Positions 60,172 through 64,000 of a stretch of 64,000 nt of DNA are shown here, piece by piece (positions within the stretch are counted from its first letter, which is position 1; each line of letters opens with the position of its first letter). The notes beneath the pieces were generated by a model. That model was not told where the DNA came from. It worked only from the letters and a program-made list of their open reading frames with translations, and did not search any database. This DNA is from Amorphochlora amoebiformis (lineage: Eukaryota; Cercozoa; Chlorarachniophyceae), in assembly GCA_054601695.1 (NCBI GenBank), contig BAAHQB010000383.1:78222-142221 (forward strand), written 5' to 3'. The position numbers were made by a program, and so were the translations under genes.

Positions 60172-61041
60172 TTGCAGAGAAGAAGAAGACACGCGGTCTG
60201 TCTAGTAGTGTCTACCGTTCAGAAGAATATCGTAATAAATGCGATTAAAACCGTCCCTGAGCAGGCCAAAGCCCACATGTGGAAACACATATGGGAAACC
60301 ATGATCCTGCCAGCGTTTCCAAACGTGACTCTCACAATGGTGAAGAACTTTGGGTCATCATATCGCAAGCGAAATGCTGATGACAATGATGATGGTCGAC
60401 TAGGAAAGCAGCCGCGTAAGGAAAAAAGTCTTATGGACGTACCAGATGCGGATAGCTACCCCGAGCCGGCGCCGGCTGCGGCTGCGAGTAAACCGTCTGC
60501 AGCTGAGCTTTCAGAAGAGGAACTTCTCAAGCTTGCCAATGAGAAGAAACTGCAACACATCAAAGATATTTCTCCACAAGCGGTTGACCCCCCCTTCTAC
60601 CTACACTGCAGCTCCGAACTCGCTGGTGCTACCTTCGACGGGTTGTTTATATTCTTCAATAAGGGCAATAACAACACCTCTATGAAGCTAACGGTAAAAA
60701 ACGCCATTCGCATGGTTCACGTGAGGAAGATCATCTCACCTCCTGTAGCGGATATGCTAAGGAAGCTCCCTCCAAGTATTTTCGCTCAAGCCAAGTCAGG
60801 GTTCGCGACACTAAAAGAGAAGCTCTTGCCCCCCATTGAGGTGGAATTTTCAGTTCCAATTCCAGAAGAATACTCACCGCTAGAGTACACGCTTTTTAAG
60901 CTCGACAAGTTCGTTGGCTTCTGGTTCAAGAAGATTAAAGAGAAGGAAGAGACGGTCGGGGATAACTCCGACTCAAACGCAGAAGAGTTCGCAGCTGTCG
61001 GTCGCTACAAGAAGAAAACGGCTGCGTTACTTCAGTTATAA
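60172..61041 (+). CDS. Companion ORF of the DNA transposon, function unknown
   Basis: 290-codon open frame ending TAA at 61039-61041, directly followed by AATAAA. It has no ATG before about 60277 (HMWKHIWETM). An ATG at 60159 opens a different, Lys-rich frame (MPSKVAEKKKTRG) that ends 27 codons on, so either a small intron or a one-base shift separates them. Visible features: basic YRKRN, Pro/Ala-rich linker, acidic tail DNSDSNAEE. The divergent layout next to a DDE transposase recalls PIF/Harbinger elements, whose second protein is Myb/SANT-like; I see no clear SANT motif. Confidence 0.5.
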   Translation: MQRRRRHAVCLVVSTVQKNIVINAIKTVPEQAKAHMWKHIWETMILPAFPNVTLTMVKNFGSSYRKRNADDNDDGRLGKQPRKEKSLMDVPDADSYPEPAPAAAASKPSAAELSEEELLKLANEKKLQHIKDISPQAVDPPFYLHCSSELAGATFDGLFIFFNKGNNNTSMKLTVKNAIRMVHVRKIISPPVADMLRKLPPSIFAQAKSGFATLKEKLLPPIEVEFSVPIPEEYSPLEYTLFKLDKFVGFWFKKIKEKEETVGDNSDSNAEEFAAVGRYKKKTAALLQL

Positions 61042-61166
61042 TAAACATAAATTGTGTTAAGTTTGCGGGTGTACATGTGTTCAAAGGTGCTAATGTTTAC
61101 TTATATTAAAATATTTCTTTTACATTAACTTCAATATATACATATAAATGCATAATGTATATACAT

Positions 61167-61217
<51 letters not shown>

Positions 61218-61439
61218 TATGTATAATAATAATAATAATTATGTGTATGGATATGTATATATTAAATACATATGTGTGTATATATATATGTATTATATAT
61301 TATATGTTATATATATATATATATATTATATATATATATATATATAATATGTACATATATATATAATTAAATATGTAATAATATTATTTAGGTTGTATAA
61401 TAAATTATACTAAACAAATACAATACTGTGTACATGATA

Positions 61440-61482
<43 letters not shown>

Positions 61483-61507
61483 TATATCAATATTAAATAT
61501 ATATATA

Positions 61508-61553
<46 letters not shown>

Positions 61554-61608
61554 TATATATTCTTATATTTAATATGATAATATTAAATATATATATCATA
61601 AATATCTA

Positions 61609-61648
<40 letters not shown>

Positions 61649-62410
61649 ATATGTATATATATTATACAGTCTGATAATATTAAATATCATGATATCGACA
61701 TATAATTTATTATAGTATTATTACATGTATGGAGATATGATGAATCATATTATTAAAAATCGAGATAAATTTATACCGTCGCGGTAATTTTACTAGTGAA
61801 TAATTTATTATAAACTTTAGTAATTTAATTTAATATTAAATATATAATTTTTAATTATTATATAAAATTTATAATACATGTACCCAAACGGTGAGTAATA
61901 ATTAATAATGCCTGAGACTGTCATGCACTGAATTTTAATATTATATTACATCTAGTACATGTAATAAATTATTATACATACATGTATATTAAATTATTTA
62001 ATAATTTAAGGCGAATTTTATCATTCAGGCATCGATTCTGACAGAGTTAATTTACGATTATACTACTAACTGAAATCGATCAATCAGAATCGGCGAACAT
62101 CGCTACTTAACAAGGTCTTAGGGTTAGGGTTAGGTTCGGGGACTCCTAATGAGTTGGAGCTATCCATATAGAGCAAGTTAGTTGAACACCAAAGTAATTT
62201 CACAAACACATGCATATACAATATATATAAAATGAATGTACAATATATATATATGAAAATATGAAATATATATATATATATATATATAAATATATATATA
62301 ATATATATATATATATGAAAACATATATATATCTAGTATATATATATATATATATAATATAATATATATATATAAACATAAACCATACACAATATGCACA
62401 AACAAATAAA
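61042..62410. repeat. AT-rich subtelomeric sequence with (TA)n
   Basis: (TA)n at 61170-61375, 61443-61560, 61610-61665 and 62265-62375. A short TTAGGG run (cttagggttagggttagg) sits at 62117-62134. No gene supported. Confidence 0.7.
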
Positions 62411-62438
62411 TATATATACATACAATGTGTGTGTGGGG

Positions 62439-62740
62439 CTTACCTGCACCCGACCAACGTTCTTGCGAACGACAGTTTCGGCCCTCTTATGGTGGGGACT
62501 CATCAGGGGGGAACCGTCGCAGGATGTCGGTCTTGCAGGCAGGCTCGCTTCTTGCCAAGTGTGTGTCGCGAAACGGATAGTTGTTGCGTTGTCGCGCTGC
62601 CGGGGCGGGGCGTCTTTAAAGGGCTTGACACATGTACTGTGGTGGTTCAGGTTGTGACATGGGGCTCTGAAGGCGTTACAGGATTCCGGAGATCCAAGGA
62701 AAATGGCAGGCATTGGCGGGCAGTGACGGGGGGGTCTCAT
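62439..62740 (-). CDS. Possible subtelomeric exon
   Basis: Minus-strand frame with ATG at 62740 ends VVRKNVGRVQ|GTAAGC at 62441, a strong donor leading into (TA)n. Composition is ordinary (GC about 55%). No family recognised and no partner exon found; the plus strand is also open, so this is weak. Confidence 0.2.
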
Positions 62741-63053
62741 CGCAGACCAGAATCTAGAGAATGGAGGTCGGCGTCGGTCGAATCTCTTCGAAACCGTGGA
62801 CGTTGAAGGGCGTGTGCATATACAAATTAACCATGGAGCCTCGTGAAGGTCTCCATCCGCTTGGGGTGTGACGGGGCGGGCTTCGGTCGCTGCAGAAGGC
62901 TTGGGGGAAAAGACTCGTGAGAAGGAAAGGTGCGTAAACTAGTAGTGGTCTCTCGCTTTGAAGGAGGATGTATAGCCTCTCGACATGCTCTCAGGTCATA
63001 TAACGCTTGCAGACGGTGCTGTTGTGGCTTGTCGTCATGCTGTATGATGCGTG

Positions 63054-63636
63054 GGTTAGGGTTAGGGTGTCTGGTTAGGGTTAGGGTTAGGGTTAGGGTT
63101 AGGGTTAGGGTGTCTGGTTAGGGTTAGGGTGTCTGGTTAGGGTTAGGGTGTCTGGTTAGGGTTAGGGTTAGGGTGTCTGGTTAGGGTTAGGGTTAGGGTT
63201 AGGGTTAGGGTTAGGGTGTCTGGTTAGGGTTAGGGTTAGGGTTAGGGTTAGGGTTAGGGTGTCTGGTTAGGGTTAGGGTTAGGGTTAGGGTTAGGGTTAG
63301 GGTGTCTGGTTAGGGTTAGGGTTAGGGTTAGGGTGTCTGGTTAGGGTTAGGGTTAGGGTGTCTGGTTAGGGTTAGGGTTAGGGTGTCTGGTTAGGGTTAG
63401 GGTGTCTGGTTAGGGTGTCTGGTTAGGGTGTCTGGTTAGGGTGTCTGGTTAGGGTTAGGGTTAGGGTTAGGGTTAGGGTGTCTGGTTAGGGTTAGGGTGT
63501 CTGGTTAGGGTTAGGGTTAGGGTGTCTGGTTAGGGTTAGGGTTAGGGTTAGGGTGTCTGGTTAGGGTTAGGGTTAGGGTGTCTGGTTAGGGTTAGGGTTA
63601 GGGTTAGGGTTAGGGTTAGGGTTAGGGTGTCTGGTT
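63054..63636 (+). repeat. Proximal telomere with TGTCTGG variant repeats
   Basis: TTAGGG blocks of one to eight units separated about 20 times by the same insertion, giving TTAGGGTGTCTGG. The insertion is invariant while block length varies. Confidence 0.95.
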
Positions 63637-64000
63637 AGGGTTAGGGTTAGGGTTAGGGTTAGGGTTAGGGTTAGGGTTAGGGTTAGGGTTAGGGTTAGGG
63701 TTAGGGTTAGGGTTAGGGTTAGGGTTAGGGTTAGGGTTAGGGTTAGGGTTAGGGTTAGGGTTAGGGTTAGGGTTAGGGTTAGGGTTAGGGTTAGGGTTAG
63801 GGTTAGGGTTAGGGTTAGGGTTAGGGTTAGGGTTAGGGTTAGGGTTAGGGTTAGGGTTAGGGTTAGGGTTAGGGTTAGGGTTAGGGTTAGGGTTAGGGTT
63901 AGGGTTAGGGTTAGGGTTAGGGTTAGGGTTAGGGTTAGGGTTAGGGTTAGGGTTAGGGTTAGGGTTAGGGTTAGGGTTAGGGTTAGGGTTAGGGTTAGGA
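63637..64000 (+). repeat. Terminal TTAGGG telomere
   Basis: Uninterrupted (TTAGGG)n to the end of the window (last unit TTAGGA). G-rich strand runs 5' to 3' rightward, as at a right chromosome end. Confidence 0.97.

Overview
The window is nuclear DNA of a eukaryote and runs into a right chromosome end: it closes with about 0.9 kb of TTAGGG repeats whose inner part is mixed with a TTAGGGTGTCTGG variant. Genes are cut into many short exons (19 to about 320 nt) with GT-AG introns. The introns are filled with (TA)n microsatellites and, intron by intron, with different minisatellites. TTAGGG telomeres, a heterotrimeric G-alpha gene and a maspardin (SPG21) orthologue fit a unicellular eukaryote, possibly on the opistokont/holozoan side. 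That placement is an inference; the sequence does not fix the taxon. Most long ORFs in six frames are (TA)n readings encoding Tyr-Ile and are not genes.

Left to right: (1) 69-10753, plus: the 3' part of a gene that looks like an SPFH/band-7 domain followed by a charged, Ala/Glu/Lys-rich coiled coil. (2) 11408-17195, plus: a complete, very young Ty1/copia retrotransposon with 633-bp LTRs differing at one base and an AGTAAT target duplication; its single gag-pol frame is interrupted by a 278-nt in-phase GT-AG, TA-rich insertion. (3) 32074-20708, minus: SPG21/maspardin, an alpha/beta-hydrolase-fold protein, here with a charged helical C-terminal extension. (4) 32367-40751, plus: an unrecognised basic, coiled-coil-rich protein. 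(5) 41831-40999, minus: a small Ser/Lys-rich protein, divergent from (6) 41982-44778, plus: a 12-exon G-protein alpha subunit whose phases close to 369 residues. (7) 49456-47346, minus: a GNAT-like acetyltransferase. (8) 49982-57015, plus: a UBA-domain protein with a long coiled coil, and one apparent one-base frameshift in a CCCC run. (9) 58388-61041: a DDE-transposase gene and a divergent companion ORF, probably one DNA transposon. (10) 61042-64000: AT-rich subtelomere and telomere.

Exon structures were built by hand from splice signals, frame continuity and phase agreement. SPG21 and G-alpha are also supported by recognisable family sequence along their length. The host genes form no pathway; they look like unrelated housekeeping or signalling genes.

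The strongest unexplained pattern is that tandem repeats in this region repeatedly include, or stop exactly at, splice sites. Examples are a 48-bp unit carrying a 5' splice site four times, acceptor-bearing units two or three times, a TTAGGG-like array whose edge is the 3' splice site of an SPG21 exon, and a duplicated SPG21 exon that has decayed. tRNA-like (SINE-like) heads embedded in (TA)n tracts are a second recurring element.
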